Assembly (NCBI RefSeq): GCF_037975245.1
Contig: NC_092582.1
Coordinates: forward strand, 4,938,001-5,002,000
DNA: 64,000 bases
Direction: 5' to 3'
Source: Apostichopus japonicus
Taxonomy: Eukaryota; Echinodermata; Holothuroidea; Aspidochirotida; Stichopodidae
Part shown: in pieces, positions 36,601 to 49,607 of the stretch
Layout: the number at the start of each line of letters is the position of its first letter
Numbering within the stretch: the stretch's first letter is position 1
Program-made: the position numbers and the translations under genes
The notes under the pieces: generated by a model
What the model saw: only the letters and a program-made list of their open reading frames with translations
What the model was told of the DNA's origin: nothing
Databases searched by the model: none

Positions 36601-39600
36601 TCGAAAAGTGACCATCTATATTTCTCAAGATTTACACTATTCAAAGTCACATGTGGACGTGAATGCAACTATGTACACCATTTTGTTCGTGCCGTATATT
36701 TAATGACCACAGAAGCGCTAACAGAATAAATCTTCACACCTTCATCATGGTTTTTTTGTTGATGGTAATTAATAATTCATATAATTACATATTGAATAAA
36801 GACAAAACTTTGTTATCTCTATTTAGGACCATCTTCCTGATTACACTATTTTCTCAGTTCTTGGACAAATATCCGATTCCTTTACCAAACGGAAAAAAGA
36901 TCAAAATATTCACCTTTTTCCCGGTAAGTGATTTTGGCATTGAAATTCCATACGTTTGTAATGACTGCCTATAGTTGCCAATATTCTCCGCATCTAGAAA
37001 TTTATCAATATGTATCTTGTTGGTATAGGAATATTGTTATTTTGTTCAGTGGAAAAATGATGTCCATACAAACAAATGCTAATAATATGTGGATTTGACC
37101 TTAAAAGATGCAGAAAGAAAACTGAACTCCAGCCAATGAAAAATATCCCTTTGATGCATCTTCGCTCCTCATAATATAGATATTACTAGCTATTGCGGTA
37201 TCCTGGACTTTTTGCATCATACTAACAGCGGCGGGAGCATTTCCCGACGACCCTACAGCTTACGGCTACAAGGCGAGAACAGATGTTTACAGTGACGTCA
37301 TACGTGATACTCCATGGTTGCGGGTACCTTATCCAGGTTACTTCTATGCACTTTTCTTACAATACATAAAACAAAATATCAATAATATATTAATACACAT
37401 GAATATGGATTAGATTACTTAGAGATGGAAAAAATGTCATACCAACCAAAAATTACCCTTAATTTGTATCTTTTGGGGACCGGAAAAGGGACAATATGAT
37501 TGTGGGCAAGATCTAACATCTGTGTCTCCGAATTCCTCCTCGGATTAACAAGTGATGAAGGTTGGGAGGATGGGGTGGGGAGGGGGGGTGGTGGTACGTG
37601 AGCGATTTGCTAAGCGAGGTTTCACTATGGCGACTTCCATTGCTTTGCTGAGATCATGTACATTTACTCAGCTGTAATCAAGGTCTTATCTTTGTATGTC
37701 GACAATGATAACGTCTCTGTCCTTACATGCAAAGTAATGCTATACAGGCTGAAAATTCATCTGTAAGTTTTATTATAGAGTTAATTCCTAGGCTTATTAA
37801 AGATAACTCCTTAAAATAAGTAGGGAATAAGAAATGACATTAGCTCTCTATACGTGAACAGCAACACCCTCCATGTACACTGCCACCATTACAGTATAGT
37901 GTACATCCGCTTGAAAGTTTATACCCGGAAATCGAAAGAGTTAAAATAACCTAATGTAATGCTTATTAAATGATTATTATCAGTTACCATCATTGTTTTT
38001 CTGCATTTGTGTGATAGAGCATAATTAAAAGTACAAATGATGTGAAAATAAGGAGGATTGAATGTGATATAAACCATTTTTAGAAATTATTTGGTTAATT
38101 GTTGACATTACTCCTAGCAAACAGACAAAAGGGTTGGTGTTCAGTATGATAAAACTTGTTCCTCTTCTCGCTCTAAAGCTAATCGAGGGGATGTAATTCC
38201 ATTTTGGTAAGTAGCTTCATCCACAAAACCGATATCAAAGGTGAAAAAGTCCCAATTATATATTATATATTTTGTACTTCCGGTTGAAACCATACCTCTT
38301 CAAATAATTCTCTAACACACTTTTTTTTTTTTAATTAGGTCAGTTTGGGAGACCTCGTGTAAATGTAGCCGGTTTTCTAGGGATGATCTCCGGTGTGTTC
38401 GCCAGCATCGTTGAATCAGTGGGCGATTATCATGGATGTGCACTTATAAGCGGGGTACCGCCACCGACGGTTGCTGCTATTAATCGGGGAATCGCGATGG
38501 AAGGTATCGGCTGTGCATTAGGAGGATTGTGGGGAGCAGCTACAGGATACACGTCTTACAGTAACAATGTATCTATTATCAGTATATCAAAGGTGAGTCA
38601 TGAAGTATTAGAGGGGATAGTCTGGCGGAGTAAGGTTAAAGGCATTGAAGACTCGCCCAAACCGCGAAAAAGTTAACTTTCTGTGCTTGCAAGTGACGTT
38701 TTGTTCGTGTCGCTACAAAATGCAGACAGTAATGAAACTTGATACCTTGTTATCTTTAGCTGGACCTGAGATGTCCATCGCTGTATCGTTTATACACTGT
38801 GCTGTGGGTATTGACCGCAGCTGTATGTGTGACTGTACACTAGTGTCTTATTACCGACGTAGCAAGTTGTGTGTGCATTTTCTGGGATCTATGGTGGTGT
38901 CTAACATTTCTGTTACACCTCATTCGTCAGATTACCGGCATTAGACGTTTCCTTTTGCGCGAGTCTTCACACCCTTTAAGGAGGAGTTGTAGATGAGGTA
39001 ACTTTACACTTTCGAATACCAGGGAAAGACTAAGTGTTTGGATTTGTCCACAAACTCAGAGTATTTTATGTGATATTTTATGGGATCAGATATTTTTATG
39101 GGAACGAACTGCAAAATGCACCTGTCTGATTTTCTACCTTTATCTTTTATCATAACAGATCGCAAGTCGCTCGGCCGCTTACTTTGCCGCAGGTTTCTAT
39201 ATTGTGTGTGGAATGCTAACCAAAGTTAACGCCCTGTGGGCATCAATGCCAGAAGCAATTTACGGGGCTGTCCTTGCCTGTACTATAGGTACCATATAAC
39301 ATCTATTCTTCTTTTAAGTTATTCACTTAACAATCCATATATAAATATATATAAAACTAAATATATATTATGATTAATATTATGATTAATATTATGATTA
39401 TGATTTTTCTTTTTTCTCTCCATTTATTCTGCTTTCTGTTACAGAATGAAAATAGAACATAACGTAATACTAATATAATAATATTACATCTCACAATCAC
39501 CAATGAATCAGGAAGAGGCACAGCCAAATGCTTGAATGGACATGCAAATACAAATCACTACAAACACGATGTAACAACAGCTAACGAAATAAGTCAACAC

Positions 39601-41030
39601 AACTAGAGAAAGCATTTTGAATTTGCATAAAATTAGCTTTGTTCTTTTTCTTCTTTGTTGTCTTGAAATAAATATACTTTTCAACTTTTATTGCAAACTT
39701 AAATTGATAAAAGAATTCCTCGATACAAGGATTGTTGTTTTTACGACTAGTTTGGTAAATATAATTTTTCACATGGAGAAATGGGTGGATTTATCCGTTC
39801 CCAAAGCCAAAAAAGATATCTTTTTTTTTGTGTGAAGGAAAATTGCTTTTCTTCAATAAAATAAAATTAGATGTGAACTGACAATCCCAAAACAAGTGCT
39901 CAAGACTTTCAACATGTGTTGTATAGCAGGTACGCTGGCTATTCTTAGTTTTACCCATACTAAACAAAAGTTTTTTAGTCGCAATTATTCCATGTAAAAT
40001 ACGGAATTGAAAATAACGCAGTTTTACATATGAAACAGTATAACTAGGCACTTAAAAAAAAAACTTGCCAGTCCTTCTCCGTAAAAACATTAAAATCTTT
40101 ATTCCATTTTACTATATAGGCTGTAGGTTTCTTGGTTATACGAGAAAGTATCTTAAAATAAGAGAAAGCATCTTAGAATAAATCTATTGAGAAATTGAAA
40201 TAGCATTCATGACCGTGTTAAACTAATAACAGTTGTGATTAATAGAGTGCAGGTTTTTTTTACAGCCAGCTCTTCTCCAATCCAGGGGAATACAATCAGT
40301 TAAACCAAAGTATAAAGAAAATGGGAATCAATTAATCTGAAACAGGCGCATGAACCTATTATAGGCCATTGGATTACCATTCTGATAAAAAAAGTCGCTG
40401 ACATATAAGACATTCCTCTTAAACAGGTGGTTATACATAACCACCGCATCATCTACACGAATAAAGGAATTATTCCAGATGAATTGGTTAAAAAAATTCT
40501 CAGTTGGACTGTTAAAGGAAATGTCACACCAAGCATATGCAACTTGATTAACAAACGCGTTATTAATATTGTGAATATCTTCCTTAGCACAATTTTTGCC
40601 AAATGGACCTAACGCAATGTCGAAAAAAATTCAGGGACCATGCATATCATTACAGTAACGTTTAACCCAGGTACCCTTTAAACTCTTAATAAAACTTTCC
40701 ATATGTGTTACTTGAAATCCACCCTCACTAATAGGACTGAGACTTGTTGACCGTTTAATTTTTGTTCCTGTTTGCCAGACCAAATAAAAAAAAAATACTT
40801 TCCAGATCCTTAATAAACTTACTCTGAGGACTAGGCAACACAAGAAATGAAAAACAAGCTGTGGAAGGGCAAACGTTTTAACAATATGGTTGCGGCCAAA
40901 AAGTATTAAAACACTGGACGCCCATGTTCTAAGGCACTTTTTCAATCTAGAAAGTTTAGTAAGAAAATGTATTATTATTATTGTTATTATTATTATTATT
41001 ATGATATATATATATATATATATATCGTCA

Positions 41031-41062
<32 letters not shown>

Positions 41063-43404
41063 ATTCTTATTCATATCATTAGATAAAAGCAGAGAAATTA
41101 GAAAATAACACATGACTTATAATTGAGAAATAATGAGTATACTGTATTAGAAAATATATCGGAATTTTCGGTCCCCCTGGGTTACCAGGTGGTTACAATG
41201 TTTCCCACTTTTTGTGTAGGAATAACTATCAGGAGGTTCCATGTTAAGTCAATGTCCTGACATATGGGTTGTGTATGTGTGTGTGTGTGGGGGGGGGGTG
41301 AGGGGTCGAAATGGGGCTAGGAACGGGATTAGGGAATATTGTACCTGATTATTTCCCTCTTTCGTAACTATGCTCTTTACCCCAACTTATGTTTTCAGGT
41401 AGGCAGATAGTGACCAGTTGTAACTATATAAATGAATCAATATGTACCGGTCCTTCGTCCAGGTGAAACTTTCCAAGGATGATCCATTATTCGATACCAT
41501 ATTTTTCCCCTTTGTTTTTGGTTTCTCTTTTACAGGCATGATAGCCTCAATTGGTTTTGCTAATCTGAGTTTTGTTAAAGTGGACACGTCGAGGAATCTC
41601 TTCATTCTTGGCTTCGGCCTCTTCATTGGCTTGGGAGTGCCGGATTATCTCGCGAAAAATCCAGGAGCAATTCAAACAGGTAATCATCATACAATGGGTA
41701 AATATTAAATGATACGTCATTGAAACGGATTGAAATTAGTCAAAATTCCATGCAACTTCAACCCTAACTGAAGTCCTAGCTATATACAACTCAAACTCTT
41801 ATCTCTTCGTCCCTAGGACTTGTAATCGTGACTCTAAATGAATTTAATATTTAAAGTTTGTGTCATCATTAAAACAACAGTATTCACTTTGCCTCGTTAT
41901 TACCAAGCGACGTACTATCCACGCGAACGACCTTCCAATCTCACTCATTTATTTGATTAGTTAACAAAAACCATGGCAGCAGTAATACCCGTTTCTTTCA
42001 ACCTATTCAACATCAAAATTGTTGTAATTTGCTGTAATATTGTTATTTTATGATTTGCAAATCTTTTAATTGTTTGTCCTAATTTGATTGTGGTTACTGC
42101 AATGGTTGTTTTATTATCGTTATCGGTGAAATTATATATACTACCACAAGACCGTGCCTTTATCGATTCAATGACATCATTACTAACTTACGGTTAATTT
42201 GTTCATTGGGTAGCTTGAGTGTGTCATTTGAGGCTATGAAAAGTTATATAGACAGATTCCTGTTTTCATTTTTTTCAATTTTACATTAGTTCTAGTATGC
42301 TTCATTGATTATTATTATTTACTATTTCAGTCTGTCTTATTTTACTTCAAGTCACTCTGTTACTGCCGTATTAATCTAAGCCTCCCCAAAATATAAAGTT
42401 TTAATCACATGAATTTCTTTTCTTTCTGTATTAGGTTCAGGAGTCATTGATCAGATTTTCACTGTGGTACTCGGGAGTAATATGTTTATTGGTGGCATTA
42501 CTGTTTGCATCCTTGACAACCTCGTTAGAGGTAATATGTGACAGAGTACCCCACCCCTCTCCTCCCCTGAAATAAGGGACCGCACACATTTTCACCTAAC
42601 TTGTCGGAGAATTGCATTGGCACCAGCCCAAACACAGAGAACCAGTGTGTGGGTATGAAAAGCTAGCGCGTGGATACGGAGAGGGTCGCAGTTTAACGAA
42701 GAGGGAGTGTGTGATAGGGGAGTGGGTGTTGGTACGGGGAGTGGGTGATGTTGTGGGTGTGGGCATGGTACGGATGCGGATAATATATGGGTACAGAGCT
42801 TGTGTGTATATATTGAGAAGAGATGGGTACAAAAATGGTGGAAGAATGGAGAGGGATTGGTTAAGAAGGTGTATGCATGTTCAGGATTTTGATCGTAATG
42901 TTGGCTAATTTTGATTCACCAGCTTTCCTTAACTTCATCAAACCACTTTCCAATTTTGACCACAAAGTGTAAAGAAAAAAGAAAGAAATCCTTACTTCCC
43001 AGTGGAACGTACTCAAAATAAATTCACTAAAAAGCCTATGATCATATACTGTGGTAGGTCTTCAAAAACACTAGTAGTAAAAGACGACAAGAGGAGGGAG
43101 GAGGCCTGGGGACGTTGGCCAAATTTTTACTCCCTTTTCGATTACAATGATGCATGCTCATGTTGGCATCTCTGCTTGTTATCATCCAGGTACAGACGAA
43201 GAGAAGGGGGTTAACTGGAGGCAACAGATGGCCAACCAATGCAAGGAAGACGGCGAGGGTGAACATTCTTGTTATGATCTACCGTTTGGTATGGACTGGA
43301 TACGAAGAACGCTGTGGACGCAGTACTTTCCTTTTAGTCCAACGTTTAAAGGTTTCACACCTCTGATCCGCCGTCGATATCGAAGTGCATCGTCTGGTTT
43401 TTAA
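30655..43404 (+). CDS. SLC23A-like: SVCT-like nucleobase-ascorbate family transporter A
   Basis: Twelve coding exons: 30655-30831, 32775-32932, 33714-33805, 34772-34833, 35256-35437, 36827-36923, 37180-37336, 38339-38592, 39159-39288, 41536-41679, 42435-42530, 43190-43404 (stop), 587 residues, the usual length for SLC23 carriers. A soluble acidic N-terminus leads to YGIEDRPPWP, the family entry motif, then many hydrophobic segments with RLPIIQGSSSAF, FVRPLTIATT, ESVGDYHGC (334-342), PPPTVAAINRG, and the C-terminal YDLPFGMDWIRR and FSPTF. Known SLC23A1/2 proteins carry ascorbate with sodium across the plasma membrane. The family signature, P-N-x-G-x4-T-K in SVCTs, reads NNVSIISISK here (384-393), so the conserved Gly is Ser and the substrate is uncertain. 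The start is the first in-frame Met after an acceptor-like tttacag at 30610-30616, suggesting a 5' UTR exon further upstream. An AATAAA lies at 43770-43775. Introns hold hAT elements, two TTAA MITEs, a foldback and a LINE remnant. First of three tandem copies. Confidence 0.93.
30983..31295. mobile_element. Small hAT-like MITE (transporter A intron 1)
   Basis: Ends CAGGGTTTCCCTA and, inverted, CAGGTTCCCTA; flanks gtataaag (30975-30982) and atataaag (31296-31303) match at seven of eight bases. C/G tracts lie just inside the ends. Confidence 0.75.
31312..32572. mobile_element. hAT-type element with perfect 8-bp duplication (transporter A intron 1)
   Basis: Left end CAAGGGCGGCGGAA and right end TTCCGCCGCCCTTG; exact duplication agtgttta at 31304-31311 and 32573-32580. 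Its left duplication directly abuts the duplication of the preceding element. No transposase frame; contains another element at 31682-32414. Confidence 0.9.
31682..32414. mobile_element. hAT-like element nested in 31312-32572
   Basis: Ends CAGGGGCGTAGCCAG and, inverted, the same; flanking atagt on both sides is a 5-bp match, shorter than the hAT norm. Internal ctgagcggagcgccaccat block matches the element at 23133-25093. Confidence 0.8.
33110..33467. mobile_element. TTAA MITE family, copy 3 (transporter A intron 2)
   Basis: A 358-bp copy in the same orientation as copy 1, flanked by TTAA (33106-33109, 33468-33471). Both inverted ends and the central stretch with gatggacatctcaggtccag are shared with the other copies. 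Confidence 0.92.
35143..35277. repeat. Tandem duplication of the exon 5 acceptor region, transporter A
   Basis: gtaggcctatactc...gcgtcatt...acgtttacag followed by gttgcagg-ttgttgtgcct appears at 35143-35207 and again at 35218-35277. The second copy contains the true exon 5 start (35256); the first keeps the cag acceptor and a mutated copy of the first about 20 exon bases. Confidence 0.85.
35840..36150. repeat. Foldback element with about 100-bp inverted arms (transporter A intron 5)
   Basis: The left arm from acagtaact (35862) through aaactggatcgtgct and ggtagcatgtgt is repeated in inverse complement up to gttactgt (36128). Weaker pairing (tcaca) extends outward. About 55 bases separate the arms. 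Confidence 0.85.
37893..38195. repeat. Dispersed 290-bp repeat, copy 2 (transporter A intron 7)
   Basis: Same order of blocks as copy 1, preceded by gtgtacatccgcttgaa, which is also found before copy 3 (gtgtacatccgctcgaa). Same orientation as the other two copies. Confidence 0.8.
38640..38975. mobile_element. TTAA MITE family, copy 4 (transporter A intron 8)
   Basis: A 336-bp copy, TTAA at 38636-38639 and 38976-38979, beginning only 47 bases after the exon 8 donor. Orientation as in copy 2. Confidence 0.92.
39560..40985 (-). mobile_element. 5'-truncated L1/Tx1-like LINE remnant (transporter A intron 9)
   Basis: Minus-strand translation with several frameshifts and stops gives typical LINE ORF2 C-terminal sequence in order: RNHIVKTFALPQLVFHFLC, SPISEGGFQVTHMESFIKSL, WCDISFNSPTENFF, YIVKWNKDFNVFTEKDW, and a reverse-transcriptase-associated zinc-binding end with LRYFQFRILHGI and ESLEHLFWDC. 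The reverse transcriptase core itself is missing at the 5' side, where the sequence gives way to TTA/TA/CGTCCT microsatellites. Dead copy, antisense to the host gene. Confidence 0.85.
40970..41065. repeat. Compound microsatellite (TTA)n (TA)n (TCCTCG)n
   Basis: Three adjoining simple arrays at the 5' limit of the LINE remnant. Translates to poly-Asp/Glu or poly-Ser, not a gene. Confidence 0.95.
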
Positions 43405-44344
43405 ACGATTACAAAAGCTAGTCTGAACGAGGCTTGAACTAGCGTTTGCTCACTTGTTTAGTTACTGTTTCATAATCTTCTCATTTGAAAAATGAGTCAC
43501 TGATTTGTAAAGTCACTGATTTGCAAATGCTTTTTTGGACTTCAACTGATATCAATGAATTTTCCTGTTAATGACTTTATAGTGGCTCAACGGTTTACAA
43601 TGCGTTCTGTGAAATCAATTACTGAACAGATGTAATGACAAAATATAACCCCCCCCCCCTCATATCATCAATATGTTACGTCAAAAACGGTCACACAAAC
43701 ATCAGCAAGTAAGTGACCAGTTACTTGGTTGTTTCGTTATACATGTTTATATACAGGTGGGAAATTAGGAATAAAGGAAATTTTCCTAAAAAAGAGAATT
43801 ACAAAATAATTATAATAGAAACAATCAAATTTGGACGGCAAACAATGAAAATAATTAAGCATAGCTATCATGAGTAGCGATAGCAGATATCAGATAAATC
43901 ACTTTAAGCAAAGACCATTATGTCATTTTAACTGCATAACAAGGACTATACTGCTTTAAGGTTCTAGCATCCACAGTGCTGACAACAATGAGTCAAAACC
44001 AGCCAAGGTGCGAAAGGAATACTAACACGTAACCACTTGCACTATTTAATTCAAGAGGGAATATAAATATGGGTAGAAAATACAATTAAACTATCAACTG
44101 TGTTGACAAATCTGAATGATTGATTACAACATGTATTATCTTAATGGTACAACAGTTAAGAAGAGACTTGTGCCAAAATTGAATATCCTTAGAAAATTAC
44201 AAATGCACTCACAAAGTGTATGGACATGGAAAACGAAACACGCTCTGAAGTAAACACCTTCTTAGGAATCAAGAAGAATGAATCGCTATCAGAGACGGAA
44301 CACATGGCGAACTAAATCATTTGTTCTGTATAGCCTAACAAGTT

Positions 44345-44384
44345 ACTACTACTACTGCTACTAGTACTACTGTTACAACTACTC

Positions 44385-44436
<52 letters not shown>

Positions 44437-44890
44437 ATATACTGGGAGTGTTAGCTCAGTGGTTAACGCCGGTGCCTTTCAATCATAAGGTCCCGAGTTC
44501 GAGTCACTCCAAGATTAATGTTTGTCGTCCAGTTACAGAGTTGTTGACAATTGACAATTCATAATCATGGACGTTAAACTATGAATCTAAGAGACTGACT
44601 TCGGTCAGCTTGCGGCTTTGATAAGCCAATGATGGCTTCTTCGCGAGTTCCTGCTTACAGGTAGACCTACAATAAATACATACATACATACATACTAATA
44701 CCACCACTACTACTAATACCACCACTACTACTACTACTTCTACTACTACTACTACTGCTACCACAACTACCACTATAACTACCACTACTACTAATACCAC
44801 CACTACTACTACTGCTATACTACTACTACTACTACTATACTACTACTATTACTACTTATATACTACAACTACTATCACTACCACTACTTT
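44345..44890. repeat. (ACT)n microsatellite interrupted by SINE copy 3
   Basis: Runs of tac/tact units before the SINE (44345-44437) and degenerate cac/tac units after it (44695-44890). One frame reads as a poly-valine peptide on the minus strand, an artefact. Confidence 0.95.
44445..44695 (+). mobile_element. tRNA-derived SINE, family 1, copy 3 (inside an ACT microsatellite)
   Basis: Best-preserved copy: the first bases GGAGTG pair with CACTCC after the B box, as in a tRNA acceptor stem. It ends in a (tacata)n tail. It is inserted in, or has seeded, a trinucleotide array that continues on both sides. Confidence 0.88.
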
Positions 44891-45499
44891 TACTTCTTCT
44901 ACTTGGATAATGGTATCTCAAAACCTAAAATAAGAAGACAATTTTGCTTCCCTTTTCAAAAGTCTTTTGACTTGTCCATATTATTACTTTGGCATTAAGC
45001 CTAACGAAACATTGTTTATTAATGTTTGTGAAGGATTTAAAATAAAGTTAGCATTGAATATACACGTAAAGATGAAACTTGTCCTTCTTTCCCGTCACTT
45101 GTAGGCATGCTAAGTGTTACTATGCATAATTTCTATATCGACAGCTCCAATGCAAACAGTCAATTTGTCGTCAAATGTTAACGACTCTTTTTGATATTTA
45201 GAAGTTGAATGTCAGGTAAGTTGTCATTTATTTCATTACAAAATATTGTGTCGTTTACAAAAGTTTACGCATCATTTAATCATTTTGATGGTGCGTGCCT
45301 TTAAGAGGCATTGATGTTATCTTTCAAGTATATGTATCGTGTTTTACCTGGTTTTTGGTTTAAGAATTAATTCTTTGCTCTTCATTGGGGGGGGGGGGGG
45401 GGACAAACCTAACAAAGTTAGCCCGTACTAAGATTATCCAGACTTGCTTCAATACAGGTCTCAAAATGGTGGATTTATCTAAGGTACCGCTCCGCAATC

Positions 45500-45790
45500 A
45501 GAGTAGTGTACATCCGCTCGAACGGTTAACCATTGTCGGAGAAAAGAGGTAAAAGTACCTAAGGTACCTAAGGTAATTGTTTAAGCATGTTATCAGTTAC
45601 CATCATTGTTGTTCTGCCTTTTTATGAGAGAGCATAATTTAAAGTACAGATGGTGTGAAAATAGAGAGGATCGAAGGTGATTTAAACCATTTTAGATAAT
45701 CTTTGGTTAAATGTTGATATTACTCCGAGCGAGCAGATGGAAGGGTGGGGGTTCAATATTCTAAACTTGCTCCTCTTTTAGCTCAATTTG
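45500..45790. repeat. Dispersed 290-bp repeat, copy 3 (upstream of transporter B)
   Basis: Third copy, about 1.75 kb before the start codon of B, much as copy 1 lies before A. Contains a local (ctaaggta)n expansion at about 45558-45578. I saw no copy before C. Confidence 0.8.
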
Positions 45791-47535
45791 CTTTTTTCTG
45801 TTTACCGTGCTTACCAGTGTTTCTAATTATGTGGCTTGTCTGGGTTCCTTCATTGTCAAGCTACGCCATGTTGATCACCAATGTGCGGTAACGGTCGGCT
45901 GGACTTAAGTCATCCTTATATAACGGACAGTTCCACGTGGCTCTAGTTCTCTTTCCCGTGACGCAGCCTCTCTGATCCTCGGGTGCTGCTGTCTCAAACA
46001 TTCATTCTTGCCTTAACATGTGAACCTGCCTGCAATTTTTATCTTGTAACAACGCTTTTCCGTTCCCTGTAACTCTGCCCAACACCAACGTCTCTATCGT
46101 TATTCATCAGAATTCTTTAACCTGCTTACCTGCACTTTTAGAACTATTTACCTATGAAAAACGACTTAACAGCACCAGTCTCGTAACTAACAGCCCGACC
46201 AACCCCTACACCACCGGACCCTACCAAAAGGAGGTACCTCTGCGCGCGTTTACTTAAGCCCTAAGTTTGTAAGTACCGGTATGTTGTGTTTGTTTTTTTG
46301 TTGTATAATTTCAGGTAATTACAAGGAAAGTTCTACTATATTTCATTGTACATATAACTGCCCTTTCTTCTACTTTCTCGCCTGCCGATTCCTTTGCCAC
46401 TCCGACCACAAAACCCCCCAAAAAAACTGCAACCTGTTTCTGACTTCGTAACACATGATAGGCCAAGTTCTCAGCTATCGTGTTGAGGATAGGACATACC
46501 AGTTGAAAACTTCTATCTATATATGCTTTGACAGGTCTTGAAAGTGACGAGTTTAGTGTGTAAGTCAATGGAACAATTAATTGTGGTGCGAGACCCTAAG
46601 TATCGTTCAGCTTTAAAGGTGACCAGTTTTCAGCGTTTGCTTAGAATTAATTACCATGACAAACTCTCGTATGGCTATCGTTTATTAAAATAAGATAAGA
46701 TATTCGTATATGGATGACTTCTTCAGGAACGGTGGTGTTTACGTGAAATTTGTCAGCTCATATGTTACGATCCTTTATGGAGAGACGATTTGGAGGCATC
46801 CATACCATTACATATATGTTTTAGCTCATCATTTTATCTTTGACGAATCCTTACCCATTTGTCGGTCGTTAAAGGAATAAAAAAAAAATTGCACGATTTA
46901 AGTGAGTACCCAACCAATTGATTATGAATACAATTTTCCATCATTCCCTCTCCCAAGGCTTAACCCTGCCCTCAATTTACTAGAATATTATTTTCAAGCT
47001 GTTTCTTAGTCCACCTGTTCCTATCATTTATCTCCCACATGTAACCTTACCGTACGTATTAGCCAGTCTATGTGTGCTTTTAAGGGGATGTCATGTTGCG
47101 AATATCACACAATGCAGACATCATTTGCACAATGTATACGGTCGTCGCTCATAGATAACGGCAATAACTATTTGGACTGCAGTATTGTTTTAACAGTCAA
47201 ATTACAATGACTTTAGACTACAAAGTTCGATAGCGGTATATATAGTAAACTGACTAAAGCCAGTCGGTTTTTTCCTTTACGCTAGCGTAAACGTCGTATT
47301 CAAAAAAAAAAACATTTTTATGATTGTTTACCGTACAGAGATATAAAACGGCTTCGTTTTGTCAATATATTCTCACTGATCCATCAAACCAGTGCGTATT
47401 ATTTATAGACATTAGTATGACTTGACTTGCTGATACAGTGATGTGTGCCTGGTCAGATCTGTACTAGCCAAACACGTCAGATTGCTAACTAAACGTTGAA
47501 TTCTGTCATCAATATATACATGTAAAACTTTAAAA

Positions 47536-49559
47536 ATGGCGGACATGAAAGAAACAGCCGTGGATGAAACAGGAGATCTGTCTGTAGAAGACATTCCGAA
47601 TGGTGGCGAGTCCCACCCAGCTGGAGATGGTGCAAGGCCAATTCTCAAAGGTACTGTCATGTATGGAGTCAACGACAGGCCTCCCTGGCCATCGGCAATA
47701 CTAATGGGTATCCAGGTATGTATACCGATGGACAGAGTGAGATACAAATTGCACTCAACTAGTAATATGTTCGAAGATTAGTGGTCGTTTCATATTCTTA
47801 GTTATTCCAGTTACATAAAACTAGTCATTGTAACATATCATCTGCAAAAGTAGAAAACAAAACTAGGATCTTTCAAGTCACTAATGAAAACTCTTCATTG
47901 TGAGATCTTTGAAAAGACAAAATTGCGAATAATTAACCTTTTTATTTGATTTCACTTCCCCCTTTTTGTTCTATGGACAAAAAGCACTTCTCTTTAGCCG
48001 CGACCAGTTGCTTCTTGATGCCTCTAATTTTGGCCCCCTCTTTGTGTTTCGATCAAGACCGTGAATTACTTAACATGGCGATAGGTTCTTCTTTCTTTAT
48101 CTGTGGTTTGACGACGTTTCTTCAATGCTTCATTGGGTCCAGGTAAAACAGTTAACTTATTTGATTGGATGCAGGCAAACTTTTATTGCTGATCTTACAA
48201 CTATTTTAAAAGTACATATATATATATATATACCAATGTACTGAGATTACAAAGCAGTGCAAACTGTGTTCTTTGATATGTCTGTTGCTCTTTAGCACTT
48301 CATCTTAACCGTTACATGTTATGTGGGAATGGGAATGAGGATGGAGGGGGGTCGGGGGGGGAGGGTTAGGGTGTGGGAGTGTTTCCGTCCCGCTTTGCGA
48401 TTTACCTTTGCATGATACAACTACTTACTTGTTCAGTGTTTTATCAGGGAAGACAAAAATACAAGTAATAATAAAAGAAAGGGTGGGGTAAATGAGCTCG
48501 TGAAATGCTTATCAGGTAGATTTTCGTTTTGTCATGAATAACATAATGTAACAGTATTCTTCCTATTGCAAATATTTATTCAATCTCTATTGAAGCTTAT
48601 ATTCATACTTTCTACTAAGCGAACTTTCCTTATTGAATTATTACTTAGACTTTGTCTCAAAAACTCTGACTAGCCTTCTCCTGAGCACGTGTATGCGCAG
48701 GAGCATTGCCCATCTTTGGTCAGGTATAGTACCTGCACGTGACATAGAACGGAAAGGCAAACATGGTCCGATGATATCCTACAGGTAGTACGACCAATAT
48801 GTGGCCATATTGAGTCACCCATTTTTAGTATATTTTGGGGCATTTTAATATAATTAATATCTTACCATTTATACAACTCTCTTATATCTCTCTGTTATTA
48901 TTGATGTGTTTTGTAAAGTTTGCTTTTTTTCTATTATTGATTATGTTTCCTTCGCCAGGTTACCTATCATCCAGGGTCCAAGTGCGGCCTTCGTCATTCC
49001 AGCTTTTGTTCTCCTTGGTATGAATGGACCTTGTCCGGCACCTTTAAACGGTTGGTACACAGTCAGTGAAATATTAACATGCATGGGTCTTTTCAAACTC
49101 ACCGTGCAGTTGGAAACGTAGTGTTCCATTTGTGGTTTTCTTTTTGGAAGGGGATCAAATGGGGGGGGGGGGGTGATCAAAGCAATTATGCAGTACTGCT
49201 GGAGCTAACCTCTGTTTGAAATAACAATTTATGTTAAGACTCAATATTCTATAATCGCCAAAATGACACCCTAAATATAGCAGTGCTTGAGTGGATCAAA
49301 ACTTTGATTGTATGTGTGTATGTATGTATTTTAGATCCACCTGCAAGCAGGAACTCGCGAAGATGCCATCATTGGCTTATCAAAGCCGCAAGCTGACTTA
49401 GATTCATATTTAACCTCCATGATTATGAATTGTCAATTGTCAACAACTCTGTAACTGGACGACAAACATTAATCTTGGAGTGACTCGAACTCTGGACCTT
49501 TTGATCGAAAGGCACCGGCATTAACCACTGAGCTAACACTCCTTGTGAAGTTGCATGTG

Positions 49560-49607
<48 letters not shown>

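Larger units (their letters stand above)
43405..47535. other. Intergenic region between transporters A and B
   Basis: Contains an AATAAA for A at 43770-43775, the ACT microsatellite with its SINE (44345-44890) and one 290-bp repeat (45500-45790). The rest, including the 1.7 kb before the B start codon, shows no recognisable coding sequence. The B promoter should be in its right part, but I cannot place it. Confidence 0.6.

Noticed and set aside
40631-41113. 160-codon minus-strand open frame with an acidic start as a separate gene
   Set aside because: Its acidic start is a microsatellite and the rest is the frameshifted LINE remnant.
44579-44803. Poly-valine open frame
   Set aside because: Translation of an ACT microsatellite.
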